Assembly: GCA_026004795.1 (NCBI GenBank)
Contig: BPJV01000002.1
Coordinates: 709,256 to 773,255 of the forward strand
DNA from: Pirellulaceae bacterium
GTDB lineage: Bacteria > Planctomycetota > Planctomycetia > Pirellulales > Pirellulaceae
DNA: 64,000 bases
Direction: 5' to 3'
The notes below the pieces were generated by a model. That model had not been told where the DNA came from, searched no databases, and was given only the letters and a program-made list of their open reading frames with translations. A program made the position numbers and the translations under genes. Of this stretch, positions 17,097-25,314 are shown in pieces (position 1 is the first letter of the stretch; each line of letters opens with the position of its first letter).

Positions 17097-17735
17097 ATGC
17101 ATTCGAGGCACAAGCTGCTTGCCATTGCCCTCGCGATAATCGTAACGACATTCGGTACGATGAATTTCCGCGTCGCGGCAAGCGAGGTCCGGCTCAATCT
17201 TCTGTGCGGCCCACGCTGCGTAGCGTCCGTCTTGGAGCACTATGGCATGGAGCGACCGGACATTATGCACATGGCGACTGAATTGAGTGATTTTGACGGT
17301 GACCGAGGAACTACCCTAGCTTCACTGGCGCAGTATCTCGAATCAAGGGGATTAGGAACGAAAATCATCCAGCTTCCACCAGGTGCGGACGTCCGTTGGG
17401 AATTCCCCGTGATTGCGCATCTGCAAAAACCAGGTACGACCACAGGGCATTTCATCGTGTTGATGCCCGAGCCGGAACCTCAGGGCATGCAAAGTTTCCT
17501 TATATTCGATGGAATAGCAGAAACTGTCCGGCTCGACAGATCTCTGTGGCATCAGTGGCGCAGTGGCGTTGTTCTACTCACCTCGCCACGCGAGATCGTC
17601 GATGACGACATTCAGTTGATCAGACCGTCCTTCTCGGCAACTGTTTTATCGTCACGGCGATTGTTCATCGTGATCGCGCTTTGCGGTTTGTTAACGTTTG
17701 TGTTCAGTTTACTGTACTTTAGAAAGAGGATGTAG
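17097..17735 (+). CDS. C39-like cysteine peptidase with signal/anchor and C-terminal membrane helix
   Basis: A 212-residue protein. An N-terminal hydrophobic segment (residues 7-20) is followed by a papain-like C39 domain: Cys37 in 'NLLCGPRCVASVLEHYG', His118 in 'TTTGHFIVLM' and Asp138 in 'FLIFDG' are the expected Cys-His-Asp order and spacing. The Gln that normally precedes the Cys (oxyanion hole) is not evident. The C-terminus is a membrane helix (LFIVIALCGLLTFVFSLLYF) ending in RKRM. C39 peptidases usually cut double-glycine leaders of peptides exported by ABC transporters; here there is no ABC domain and the enzyme is probably extracytoplasmic. Start chosen at 17097 because GAGGAG lies 7 bp upstream; an in-frame ATG at 17055 has none. 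The next gene begins 2 bp after its stop. Confidence 0.75.
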   Translation: MHSRHKLLAIALAIIVTTFGTMNFRVAASEVRLNLLCGPRCVASVLEHYGMERPDIMHMATELSDFDGDRGTTLASLAQYLESRGLGTKIIQLPPGADVRWEFPVIAHLQKPGTTTGHFIVLMPEPEPQGMQSFLIFDGIAETVRLDRSLWHQWRSGVVLLTSPREIVDDDIQLIRPSFSATVLSSRRLFIVIALCGLLTFVFSLLYFRKRM

Positions 17736-17737
17736 CA

Positions 17738-18385
17738 ATGAAAAGCCTGTTAGTTGTCCCTGCCTTGTTCGCAACGATTTTGCTGGCTGCAATCGTGACC
17801 TCCGATTCGTCAACCCTTGACTGGCGCCCGGATAGTGGTCTGGTTTGGGGAGGTCAGGACTCGGTGGAATGCGACGACCCCTATTTCTTTTTTTCGTGCT
17901 ACATGGAAGCGGACCCCGAGCTTGTATGTACTCTTTACCCAGGAGAAGAAGAGGCAGAGTGCGACGATATACCCTGCGAATACGATTCCAACCAAGGTTA
18001 TCGCTGCCCACACACAAGCACACGCAAGTTAAACACTATAGAAGAGCGCACGCGCGTAACGCAACAACAGGCCGCCGGAATTAGGCGTTGTTACTACGTG
18101 GACAGCGAGGGAAATCGCACGTTATATTATTGTGACTATATTGGTCCAAATGATACGACAAGCAAGCAAACTACACGCATACAGGAGGATTGCTTTATCG
18201 AGTACACGTGCTATACCGGCTGGGGAAACTGTGCCGTAAAACAGAGTGGAGCACGCATTTGTGCGACGGCCTCTCAGCAGACTACTGGGACGGAGTTTCA
18301 CGAGCAGTTGCACCCTGGTTTCCCGTGCCCAACGGACGAGGAAATTCGCGAAAAGCTGTTGGAATGCGAGGAGGGACAGGATTGA
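17738..18385 (+). CDS. Secreted 14-cysteine protein, unknown function
   Basis: A 215-residue protein with a signal peptide (LLVVPALFATILLAAIVTS, residues 4-22) and 14 cysteines spread over residues about 45-210, an even number that could form seven disulfides. Clusters include 'FFFSCYM', 'ECDDIPCEYD', 'RRCYYVDSEG', 'YYCDYIG' and 'FPCPTDEE'. It is acidic, rich in Thr, Gln and Tyr, and has no membrane helix after the signal. No double-glycine leader is visible. It begins 2 bp after the C39-like peptidase gene, with AGAAAGAGGA upstream, so the two are surely cotranscribed. It could be a substrate of that peptidase, an inhibitor or a structural protein. No family was recognised. Local base composition is visibly more A+T-rich than in neighbouring housekeeping genes. 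Confidence 0.65.
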   Translation: MKSLLVVPALFATILLAAIVTSDSSTLDWRPDSGLVWGGQDSVECDDPYFFFSCYMEADPELVCTLYPGEEEAECDDIPCEYDSNQGYRCPHTSTRKLNTIEERTRVTQQQAAGIRRCYYVDSEGNRTLYYCDYIGPNDTTSKQTTRIQEDCFIEYTCYTGWGNCAVKQSGARICATASQQTTGTEFHEQLHPGFPCPTDEEIREKLLECEEGQD

Positions 18386-18396
18386 GGAGTCTTGAC

Positions 18397-19512
18397 ATGA
18401 AAACAGAACGTCACCTCGCACGTGAATACATCCGTGTTCTGCGTGCAATATCCATGTGTCTCGCCATTGGGGCAGCACAACCTTCCTTAGGCCAAAAGGC
18501 TATTGATGGCCGAGAATTGGTGAAACGCATGTTCGAAGCGCGAGAAGCACTTGTGAGTGGAGAGTGCATCATACGTGCAGAAGAGGTAAACGACAAACTT
18601 GATGAACCGCGTATGCACGCCCTCAGACTGGTATTCGATTTTGAGAAACCTGCTTGGCGAGCTACACCACTCGAGAATCCGGTTGGTCATGAGACGTTGT
18701 TTCTTGTGGATTCGTATTATCAACCGTACCCAGGTTTTGAGCCAGGGACGATTAGATCTGTAACAAAACTCTCCCCACGGCGATTGGTGCGCGACGGCGG
18801 CTGGGTCATGGACTTCCGATTACTCGGACTCGCCTCACAGCCAACTGAATTTGAACGCAATTGGACGAACGACTATGCCGGGATGAAACGTAGGTTTTTG
18901 AATGGAATCGACTATCGCGTCGTCGACGAAGCAGATTTAAAGAAAGTTTCTTTCAATGACAATCGATTTAAAGAAAACCCGTCGTATTCCAGTACGGAAT
19001 GGACGCTTTGGATCGATCCGGCGAAAGGATATGTGAATGTGAAGACGCGGGCCGTCAGCCTGCCTGTCCCGCCGGTCGAGGAGACGCCCAAATTGCGCTA
19101 CACGGCCGAAATGCAATGGCAGCAAATCAAAGGCTATTGGGTACCAGTCGCGATGCAGGAGGAATCTGCTCCCGGTTTTCCACTTTGGAGATTTCAGTGC
19201 ACGCTTGAATGGAAGCGGGTGAACGAACCCATTGATCCTGGGTTGTTCGAGGTCGAGGATCTCGTGCCAGAGGGCCAAAGTGCTTGGCTGATCGCGGAAG
19301 ATCCGACCACCGGAGTATCGGCACTAGTCCAAAAAATCGGGGCATCGAACCAGCAACGAGAACCGGCTAGGCTTGCCACCGTTCCACGGAAGACTCCAAA
19401 GCCGGAACCCGGTTCCCTGGTCATCCCTTCGGTGCTGATCGCTGTTGGAATCTTCGTCTTAGCTGTCGGTGTCGTCGCTTACGCGCGACGCAAACGGAAA
19501 ATGGACAGGTGA
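18397..19512 (+). CDS. Exported protein with C-terminal membrane anchor, unknown function
   Basis: A 371-residue protein. The N-terminus has a basic, then hydrophobic segment (VLRAISMCLAIGAAQPSLGQ) resembling a signal peptide. The central part has the look of a soluble beta-rich domain with 'STEWTLWIDPAKGYVNVKTR' and 'LRYTAEMQWQQIKGYWVPVA', reminiscent of the LolA/LppX-like outer-membrane lipoprotein-sorting proteins common in planctomycetes, but I cannot confirm this. The C-terminus has a Pro-rich linker, a membrane helix (LVIPSVLIAVGIFVLAVGVV) and a basic tail. Start at 18397 follows TTGAGGAG; a longer in-frame start at 18190 lies inside the Cys-rich gene. It is 11 bp downstream of that gene and ends the cassette. 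Confidence 0.65.
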   Translation: MKTERHLAREYIRVLRAISMCLAIGAAQPSLGQKAIDGRELVKRMFEAREALVSGECIIRAEEVNDKLDEPRMHALRLVFDFEKPAWRATPLENPVGHETLFLVDSYYQPYPGFEPGTIRSVTKLSPRRLVRDGGWVMDFRLLGLASQPTEFERNWTNDYAGMKRRFLNGIDYRVVDEADLKKVSFNDNRFKENPSYSSTEWTLWIDPAKGYVNVKTRAVSLPVPPVEETPKLRYTAEMQWQQIKGYWVPVAMQEESAPGFPLWRFQCTLEWKRVNEPIDPGLFEVEDLVPEGQSAWLIAEDPTTGVSALVQKIGASNQQREPARLATVPRKTPKPEPGSLVIPSVLIAVGIFVLAVGVVAYARRKRKMDR

Positions 19513-20083
19513 CGTTCACCGCGTTCATTTGAGTGGGGCATTATCGCCGTTGTCCGCTAGTCTTCGACGCCGTTTCCCAGCGGTGGTATTCGCAATCTAA
19601 GGATAGAAGCGTTTGAGATCGCTCCAACTTATCGCAGATGCAATGACGATGAAGTTAAGAGGGAATCCACCGGATGCAAGCCCTTGTCTGATCGCAATTT
19701 CGTTCGCCCGTCCCCTGAAGAGTTTGAAACGCACCTAAAACATGTTGAATGCGAGTGGGGCTCTGGAAATAATGGGCCACGGTCATTTGAACTGTATACA
19801 ACAAATAGTAACCTACGCAACGGACCGGTTCGAGGAAGTCGCGGATCCGAAGGATGCGTGCGCAACAGCAAATACCATTCAACGGCTGAAAGCGGATATC
19901 GAGGCTGCTCATGCGGTCGGATGAATGGAATCTTCGGTTTCGGCTGATCGAGACTGAATTTGGACCGATTGATGATTTACACAACTGGACAAATGTTGAT
20001 GAGGGTATCGAGCGACGTTCTGTAAAGGCATTGCAATTCCGGGTAAAATCGGGCGCGTCAGCGCAAACAGTAGTTATTGTGCA
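19513..20083. other. Intergenic region between anchored protein and split glycosyltransferase
   Basis: This 571-bp stretch is relatively A+T-rich. It contains one possible small ORF (19742-19924) and an overlapping 63-codon frame (19911-20102) without recognisable features. No convincing promoter or terminator was seen. It may be the decayed junction between the 15.9-19.5 kb cassette and the glycosyltransferase gene. Confidence 0.4.
19742..19924 (+). CDS. Possible small protein or gene remnant
   Basis: Sixty codons beginning ATGTTGAATGCG. The translation is amphipathic and helix-prone in its second half ('RFEEVADPKDACATANTIQR', 'LKADIEAAHAVG'), which looks more protein-like than a random frame. 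There is no clear ribosome site (CACCTAAAAC precedes the ATG). It may be the 3' remnant of a longer gene. No family recognised. Confidence 0.25.
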   Translation: MLNASGALEIMGHGHLNCIQQIVTYATDRFEEVADPKDACATANTIQRLKADIEAAHAVG

Positions 20084-20717
20084 TTGCTGGGTGTCGTGCT
20101 GATTGGACACATCATCCTGGCACACAGACGAATCGAACGGGCTTTTCCGGTTATCGATGAGATCGGTCACCTGGCGGCGGGCGTTTCCCACTGGAGGTTC
20201 CACCACTTTGATTTGTATCGGGTTAATCCCCCATTGGCCCGTTTACTCGTCACTTACCCTGTCGCCGTGTCCGATGAGGAATTCCAGTGGACTGATCACA
20301 AAGTTACTTCGAACACGCGGCCCGAGTTCCAAATCGGCATCCAGAAGCTCTGGGACAAGAAGTTGGAGATCGCCGATCTTTTTTATTGGCCATGGTGGCT
20401 GAGCCTAGTTTTTTACGGGCTTTTGATTTCGTTTTGCGTTCGGGTTGGTGCGCAAGCGGGATTGCCGGCTTGTGTCGCCTGGTCCGCAATCTGCCCTAAC
20501 GCAATCGCTTTCTCGATCACGGTTTTGCCAGACGTACCTGCCGTCGCTATGGGGGTGTTGGCAATCTTGGCTTCTTGGCGGTACATGAGGTTGCCTGATT
20601 GCGCATCGGCTGCCTGGGCTGGCGTAGCGCTTGGTGCAGCTCTTTTGTCGAAGTTGACCTGGATCACGGCACTCGTCACGCTGCCGCTGGCCGCTTTAGT
20701 CTGTCTGGCATTTTATC
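20084..20717 (+). pseudogene. 5' half of a family-39-type (GT-C) glycosyltransferase interrupted by IS66
   Basis: The translation begins 'MLGVVLIGHIILAHRRIERA' (TTG start; no ATG in frame) and carries the first-loop acidic motif 'VIDEIGHLAAGVSHW' followed by 'LYRVNPPLARLL', typical of protein-mannosyltransferase-like membrane glycosyltransferases that use polyprenyl-phosphate sugars. Several membrane helices follow. The frame is broken at 20718 by an insertion sequence and would run only 15 codons into it. Joining base 20717 directly to 23794 restores the reading frame without a stop, giving a protein of about 651 residues. The donor-making partner could be the GT2 domain at 14.9 kb. Confidence 0.85.
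20710..20717. repeat. Left target-site duplication of the IS66 element
   Basis: ATTTTATC immediately precedes the left inverted repeat and is repeated exactly at 23786-23793. Eight base pairs is the duplication length known for IS66-family elements. Confidence 0.9.
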
Positions 20718-20737
20718 GTGAGTTTGCGGTAAGCGTG
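20718..20737. repeat. IS66 left terminal inverted repeat
   Basis: Twenty bases that match, without mismatch, the reverse complement of 23766-23785. Confidence 0.9.
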
Positions 20738-20808
20738 TGTGAGGATTTTTGGGAGAACGGGTAGGCTGGAGGTGGGTTTGATGCTCTAGCCGAAAGGAGC
20801 GCCGTTCC

Positions 20809-21294
20809 ATGGAACAGTTGAGTGCACATAACGAGCGTCTTGCTGCAACTAACGATTTTACTGCAACTAACGATCGGCTTACTGCAACGAACGATCGTCT
20901 TTTCGAGCAGGCCGCGGAGGCGTTCAGGCAGTGGAGGGGGGCGAAGTCGGGACGCGGGCGGATTCCAGATGAACTATGGGATTTGGCGTGTCAGGTCGCT
21001 CGCAGGCACGGCGTCGCGAAGACCGCCGGAGCGCTGAAGCTCGATTACTATACCTTGCAAAGACGGTTGGACGGTCGTGGTGGAGCCCGGGGTAAGGCCG
21101 TTGACACTCCAAAGAAGCGTCGTCGTGGCAGTGCGGGGGCGTTCGTGGAGCTGGCTCCGGTAACGAACATCAGTCCGCAGGCGGAGTGCGAATTGGAATT
21201 CGAGAACGGCCGCGGTACCAAGCTGACCCTGCGTTGGAAGGGAAGCACACCGCCCGACCTGGCTGCGCTCAGCCAACTGGTCCGCCAGGAGTAG
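20809..21294 (+). CDS. IS66 accessory protein TnpA
   Basis: A 161-residue protein. The N-terminal 30 residues are a short heptad-like tandem, '(T)ATNDRL' three times, encoded by near-identical 18-21-bp DNA repeats; they could form a coiled coil. Residues 45-90 form a helix-turn-helix-like region ('LACQVARRHGVAKTAGALKL', 'YYTLQRRLDG'). The C-terminus 'LTLRWKGSTPPDLAALSQL' matches the usual end of IS66 Orf1 proteins. AAAGGAGC lies 8 bp before the ATG. Its stop is 5 bp before tnpB, so the pair is cotranscribed. The role of TnpA in IS66 transposition is accessory and not well defined. Confidence 0.85.
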   Translation: MEQLSAHNERLAATNDFTATNDRLTATNDRLFEQAAEAFRQWRGAKSGRGRIPDELWDLACQVARRHGVAKTAGALKLDYYTLQRRLDGRGGARGKAVDTPKKRRRGSAGAFVELAPVTNISPQAECELEFENGRGTKLTLRWKGSTPPDLAALSQLVRQE

Positions 21295-21299
21295 CGGCC

Positions 21300-21665
21300 A
21301 TGCTGCAGATCACCCCGCACATGCGTCTGCTGGTGGCGGTCGAGCCGGCTGATTTTCGCAAGGGCATCGACGGGTTGGTACGGCTGTGCAAGGACGTGCT
21401 CGATGAAGATCCTCTGGACGGCGCCGTGTTCGTGTTCCGCAACCGCCGGGCCACGGCCATCAAGGTGCTGATGTACGACGGCCAGGGGTTTTGGCTGTGC
21501 CAGAAACGGCTGTCGACCGGACGCTTCCGGCACTGGCCCGACGGCGTCAAGGACGCGGCAGCCGCATCGCTGGCCGCCCATCAACTGTTGGTTCTGTTGG
21601 CGGCGGGGAATCCCGAGCGAACCGAAGCTCCGGAGGACTGGCGGCCGGTGCGGCGCGGCGCCTAG
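21300..21665 (+). CDS. IS66 accessory protein TnpB (Orf2)
   Basis: A 121-residue protein of the IS66 Orf2 family, recognised by 'VAVEPADFRKGIDGLVRLCK' near the N-terminus, 'GAVFVFRNRRATAIKVLMYD', then 'GFWLCQKRLSTGRFRHWP'. This is the usual length for the family. AGGAG of the tnpA 3' end acts as ribosome site for the ATG at 21300. It is required together with TnpC for transposition in characterised IS66 elements. The frame is open upstream inside tnpA but that extension is out of family. Confidence 0.92.
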   Translation: MLQITPHMRLLVAVEPADFRKGIDGLVRLCKDVLDEDPLDGAVFVFRNRRATAIKVLMYDGQGFWLCQKRLSTGRFRHWPDGVKDAAAASLAAHQLLVLLAAGNPERTEAPEDWRPVRRGA

Positions 21666-21930
21666 CGGCCCGGGGCACTCCAGGCTGGTCATTTTTTCGA
21701 AAATTGACGTTCTACCATTTCGCCGAAATGGGATAAAACGATGGCGGCTTCGTCGACTGCTTAATAGTCCGGGCGGCTCGGTCTCCCGGGCGGCGCAGCT
21801 GCCGTGCGGCGCAGCTGCCGAGCGGCTGAGTACCTCGTGTGTTCCAGTTGCTCGTGTGTCTCAGCAGCGGCAGCACGAAGCGGTCTTCAACGATTCCCGC
21901 GCTCTGACTTGCAAATCGGTGGACGTCTCG
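21666..21930. other. Spacer inside IS66 with palindromes
   Basis: Between tnpB and tnpC lie TTTTCGAAAA, a 17-bp perfect palindrome CCATTTCG-C-CGAAATGG (21715-21731) and a 16-bp tandem pair GCGGCGCAGCTGCCG(T/A) (21790-21821). These could attenuate or separate expression of the accessory genes and the transposase. Confidence 0.45.
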
Positions 21931-23625
21931 ATGGCTGGCTCGGCAAAACGGAAACGACCATCACGACGATCAGGCTCATCGCGGCCGGAGGTGCAAGTGG
22001 TCGACATCACGATCGACGACTTGAACCGGCTGCTGGACCGGATCGAGCAGCGGAAGTTGGAAGAGTCGGACTACGACCTGCTGCTGAAAGTGCTGCGGTC
22101 GTACGACTATGTGATGAGCCTGTTGCGTGACGACCACGTCCGGCTAAGTCGGCTCAAGCGAGTGTTGTTCGGCAACACCGAGACGCTGAAGAACGTGATC
22201 GGTCGCGGCAAGTCGGACGATCAGGCGGCGGCCGAGGGGGCTGAGACGGACGGCGCTGCCGCGTCGGAACCAGCGTCGCCGGCCTCGCCCGCTCAGCCCG
22301 GACATGGACGCAACGGGGCCGACCAATACCAGGCGGCGCGAGAGGTCCGCGTCGAGCACGATCGATTGCGACCTGACGACATCTGCCCGGAGTGCGGTGA
22401 CGGCAAGCTCTACGAGATCGGTCCGCGGGTGGTGGTGCGGGTCAGCGGCCAGCCGCCGTTGGCAGCGACGGTCTATCGGCTGCAGCGATTGCGATGCACT
22501 CTGTGCGGACAGTTGTTCCACGCCGAGACGCCGCCCGAAGCGCAGGGACAGAAGTACGACGAGACGTCCGCGGCCATGATTGCTCTGTTGAAATACGGGT
22601 CGGGGTTGCCTTTCAACCGACTGGCACGGCTGGAGGAGGCGTTGGGCACGCCCCTCCCGCCGTCGACGCAGTGGCAAATCGTTGCCACCTACCTGCCCAT
22701 CCCCAAGCTGGTTTACCACGCCTTGATCCATGAGACATCGCATTGGGACTTGTATCACAACGACGACACGTCGATCAAGATCCTGAATAAGCTGGGCTTG
22801 GAAAAACCGGATAGCGGCTCAGGTCGAACTCGCACCGGCACGTTCACTTCGACGGTGGTTGCCCGCCGAGAAGGGCTCGATGCTGCGCTCTTTTTCAGCG
22901 GGCATCGGCATGCGGGCGAAAACCTGGCAGCGGTGCTGCGCGATCGACCGGAAGAACTGGCTGCGCCGATCCAGATGTGCGATGCGTTGTCGCGGAACAT
23001 GCCCGATGAGCTGCGAGCGATCGTGGCCCATTGTCTGGCCCACGCGCGGCGTAACTTCGTGGACCTGGTCGAGGTGTTCCCCGACGAGGCGGAGTATGTG
23101 ATCCGGCAGCTCAGTCACGTCTACCGCGTGGATGCCGAGGCGCGGCGTAAGGGATTGTCTCCCCAGAAGCGGCTGGCGTTGCACCGAGCCAAGAGCCAAC
23201 GGGTGATGGACGGCCTGCACAAATGGCTGACCCGGCAATTGGACGACCGGCTTGTGGAGCCGAATTCAGCGCTGGGGCACGCGATCAACTACATGCTCAA
23301 GCACTGGGAGCGGCTGACCCAGTTCTTGCGAGTTCCCGGTGCTCCTCTGGATAACAACGTGGCCGAGCGTGCCCTGAAGAAATCGATTTTGCACCGCAAG
23401 AACTCGCTCTTCTATCGCTCAGCCAACGGAGCAGAGGCGGGCGACGTCTACATGACGCTGATCCATACGTGCGAATTGAATCGCATCAATCCTTATCAAT
23501 ATCTGGTAGCGTTGCTTCGCCACGCCGACGACGTGGCCTCCCAGCCCCATGCCTGGCTCCCTTGGAACTACGCTCGGCGTCAAACCGAGCTTGCCCAGGC
23601 GGGCGTGACCCCCCAAAGCGTCTAA
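21931..23625 (+). CDS. IS66-family DDE transposase TnpC
   Basis: A 564-residue transposase. A helical N-terminal region ('LNRLLDRIEQRKL', 'LKRVLFGNTETLKNVIG') precedes a zinc-ribbon with two CXXC pairs ('CPECGDG' and 'CTLCGQLFH'). The catalytic domain contains the acidic residues in 'LYHNDDTSIKIL', 'AHCLAHARRNFVDL' and 'PLDNNVAERALK', the last supplying the conserved Glu. The C-terminal IS66 tail 'LMTLIHTCELNRINPYQYL'-like segment is present. Start chosen at ATG 21931; the frame is open to a GTG at 21856, but that part is not family-like. No frameshift or stop was seen, so the enzyme should be functional. Confidence 0.92.
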   Translation: MAGSAKRKRPSRRSGSSRPEVQVVDITIDDLNRLLDRIEQRKLEESDYDLLLKVLRSYDYVMSLLRDDHVRLSRLKRVLFGNTETLKNVIGRGKSDDQAAAEGAETDGAAASEPASPASPAQPGHGRNGADQYQAAREVRVEHDRLRPDDICPECGDGKLYEIGPRVVVRVSGQPPLAATVYRLQRLRCTLCGQLFHAETPPEAQGQKYDETSAAMIALLKYGSGLPFNRLARLEEALGTPLPPSTQWQIVATYLPIPKLVYHALIHETSHWDLYHNDDTSIKILNKLGLEKPDSGSGRTRTGTFTSTVVARREGLDAALFFSGHRHAGENLAAVLRDRPEELAAPIQMCDALSRNMPDELRAIVAHCLAHARRNFVDLVEVFPDEAEYVIRQLSHVYRVDAEARRKGLSPQKRLALHRAKSQRVMDGLHKWLTRQLDDRLVEPNSALGHAINYMLKHWERLTQFLRVPGAPLDNNVAERALKKSILHRKNSLFYRSANGAEAGDVYMTLIHTCELNRINPYQYLVALLRHADDVASQPHAWLPWNYARRQTELAQAGVTPQSV

Positions 23626-23765
23626 ATCCAGCCAACCGCCAGCCCCGGCAACCCGCTAGTTCCGGGCTATCACCCCCTCCCACCACCACAAGCACCACCA
23701 CCACCATCTAGGTCGCTCAGGCCACCAATCACCCGCCCAATTCCATCCAAGATTTTTCCAGCCCG

Positions 23766-23785
23766 CACGCTTACCGCAAACTCAC
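23766..23785. repeat. IS66 right terminal inverted repeat
   Basis: CACGCTTACCGCAAACTCAC is the exact reverse complement of the left end. Confidence 0.9.
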
Positions 23786-23793
23786 ATTTTATC
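23786..23793. repeat. Right target-site duplication of the IS66 element
   Basis: ATTTTATC, identical to 20710-20717. Confidence 0.9.
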
Positions 23794-25115
23794 AGACCGC
23801 GTTTCCGCGGCGGTCTTGGCTACGCCGAACCGGCGACCTGGTAATCTACTGGTTGGCCGCTCTACTGACGCTGAATGTCGGATACTTGTTCGAAGACAGT
23901 TTCATGCGGCTCCATCGGTTCGAGTTTTCCAGCCAGATGCTGGGCGGGGAAGGTGCGAGTATCCAACGGCCGGGAAATCGATTCGAAGATACGTGGCTGG
24001 GGCAAGTGCCAGTACCGGTTCCGCGGAACTATCTGCTCGGAATCGATTACTTGCGCATGGAAGTGGAGCAGAAGTATTGGTCGTTTCTCAATGGCGAGTG
24101 GAAGAAGGGTTCATGGCCGCATTATTACGTGATGACGACGCTGTATAAGACGCCTGAGCCGACGTTGATCGCGGCGGGGCTGGGGTTCGTCGTGTTCCTC
24201 ATCGGGTGCTGGCGGAGGATGGTGTCACCGGAGTTGTTCTCCATGGTCGTCCTGCTGGCTGTGCCCGCCGCCGCGTGCTTTGCGGCGGTCAGCCTCCAAG
24301 GGGGCTTCAACCATCACCACCGGTACGTGCTGATGATCTATCCGCCCATGTTCCTGTTCGCCGCGTTGGTGGCCCACCCGTTGACACGCGAGGTATGGAG
24401 GAGGCGGGAGGCCGGAGGTCGAAGGCTGGAGGAGGGAGAGGAATGCAGGGAGCTGGGAGGGGCGAGTGTAACAGCGGACGGTGGGGAACAGGAAGAAACA
24501 GAGAGAACGGAGGGGGGGATGGGTGAAACACAGAGGGCACGGAGGGCACAGAGAAGGCCGAGGGGAGGGATCGAGGAATTGAGCAAGGGCTGGCTGACTG
24601 GCGTCGGTGGGTGGGTGCGTGGGTTGCACTGGAATGAGTGGCTGGCCATCGTGCTGGTGACATTGTCGGCCGCATCGAGCCTAAGGGTGCATCCGTATTA
24701 CACCAGCTACTTCAATACACTCTCCGGTGGCCCGGAAAACGGATGGCGGTTGCTGAACCATTCGAACATCGATTGGGGCCAGGACATGCTGGAGGTGGAC
24801 GAGTGGATCAAGGAGCATCCGGAGTGCCGGCCGCTAAGGTTCGAACTCGATTATTGGAATTTCGGTGGCGAGCTGTTTGGGTTGGAGCCGCGCCGTCCGC
24901 CGCACTTGCCGAGCGGCGCCTCGGTGGATCTAGCGCGGCGGATGGTGGATCAGACCGAGTGGTGGATCATCAGCGTGAAGACGTTGTACAACAAGCCGGG
25001 ACAGAGTGGACTGGAGTACCTGCAGCAGCTCGAGCCGGTCGATCGCATCGCCTACGCCTACCACGTCTACCGCATCGATCCGCTGCCCGAGGCGAGCGTG
25101 GAGGTATCGGAATAG
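23794..25115 (+). pseudogene. 3' part of the split family-39-type glycosyltransferase
   Basis: The frame continues directly from the 5' half once the IS66 element and one target copy are removed. It contains hydrophobic helices, 'LQGGFNHHHRYVLMIYPPMF', 'HPYYTSYFNTLSGGPENGW', and 'LLNHSNIDWGQDMLEV', which are conserved C-terminal motifs of planctomycete ArnT/PMT-like proteins ('SNxDWGQD'). Between about 24395 and 24590 a 65-residue polar segment rich in Arg, Glu and Gly interrupts the helices; the DNA there is purine-rich and repetitive (CACAGAGGGCACGGAGGGCA). That segment looks like a repeat inserted in frame. By itself the fragment has only TTG/GTG starts and is unlikely to be active. Confidence 0.85.
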
Positions 25116-25170
25116 GCTTTGAGATTGGTGAATAAGCGTCGAGGTACTGCAGTGGGCCTATCAAGAAACC

Positions 25171-25240
25171 CCACCCTCCCCTTGGGAGGGTCGCGAGTAA
25201 TGCGAGCGGGGAGGGCTCGAGCCGAGAGGGCCCGGGCGAT
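25171..25240. repeat. Dispersed CCCTCCCC-GGGAGGGTCGCGAG module
   Basis: CCACCCTCCCCTTGGGAGGG followed by TCGCGAGTAATGCGAGCGG and GGAGGGCTCGAGC repeats, nearly base for base, the unit at 14106-14160. CCCTCCC/GGGAGGG forms a 7-bp hairpin. Two copies 11 kb apart show that this is a dispersed family. Confidence 0.65.
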
Positions 25241-25314
25241 CGATGCGCGGGGGAGGTGGGTGCAAAGACGCACAGCGGTAAGGGACACGTTGGCGAGTCG
25301 CTGGAGTGTAGACC

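Larger units (their letters stand above)
20718..23785 (+). mobile_element. Complete IS66-family insertion sequence, 3,068 bp
   Basis: The element is bounded by perfect 20-bp inverted repeats, GTGAGTTTGCGGTAAGCGTG at 20718-20737 and its complement at 23766-23785, flanked by the 8-bp direct repeat ATTTTATC. The inner part GTAAGCG is the terminus usually quoted for IS66 elements; here the identity extends 12 bp further out. It encodes the three standard proteins in order: TnpA (20809-21294), TnpB (21300-21665) and the TnpC transposase (21931-23625). All three frames are intact. Perfect ends and target duplication indicate a recent, possibly still mobile, insertion. Confidence 0.93.

Noticed and set aside
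20731..23771. IS66 boundaries at GTAAGCG/CGCTTAC
   Set aside because: These boundaries leave flanks that are inverted, not direct, repeats. The wider boundaries at 20718 and 23785 give a perfect 8-bp direct duplication and restore the host frame.
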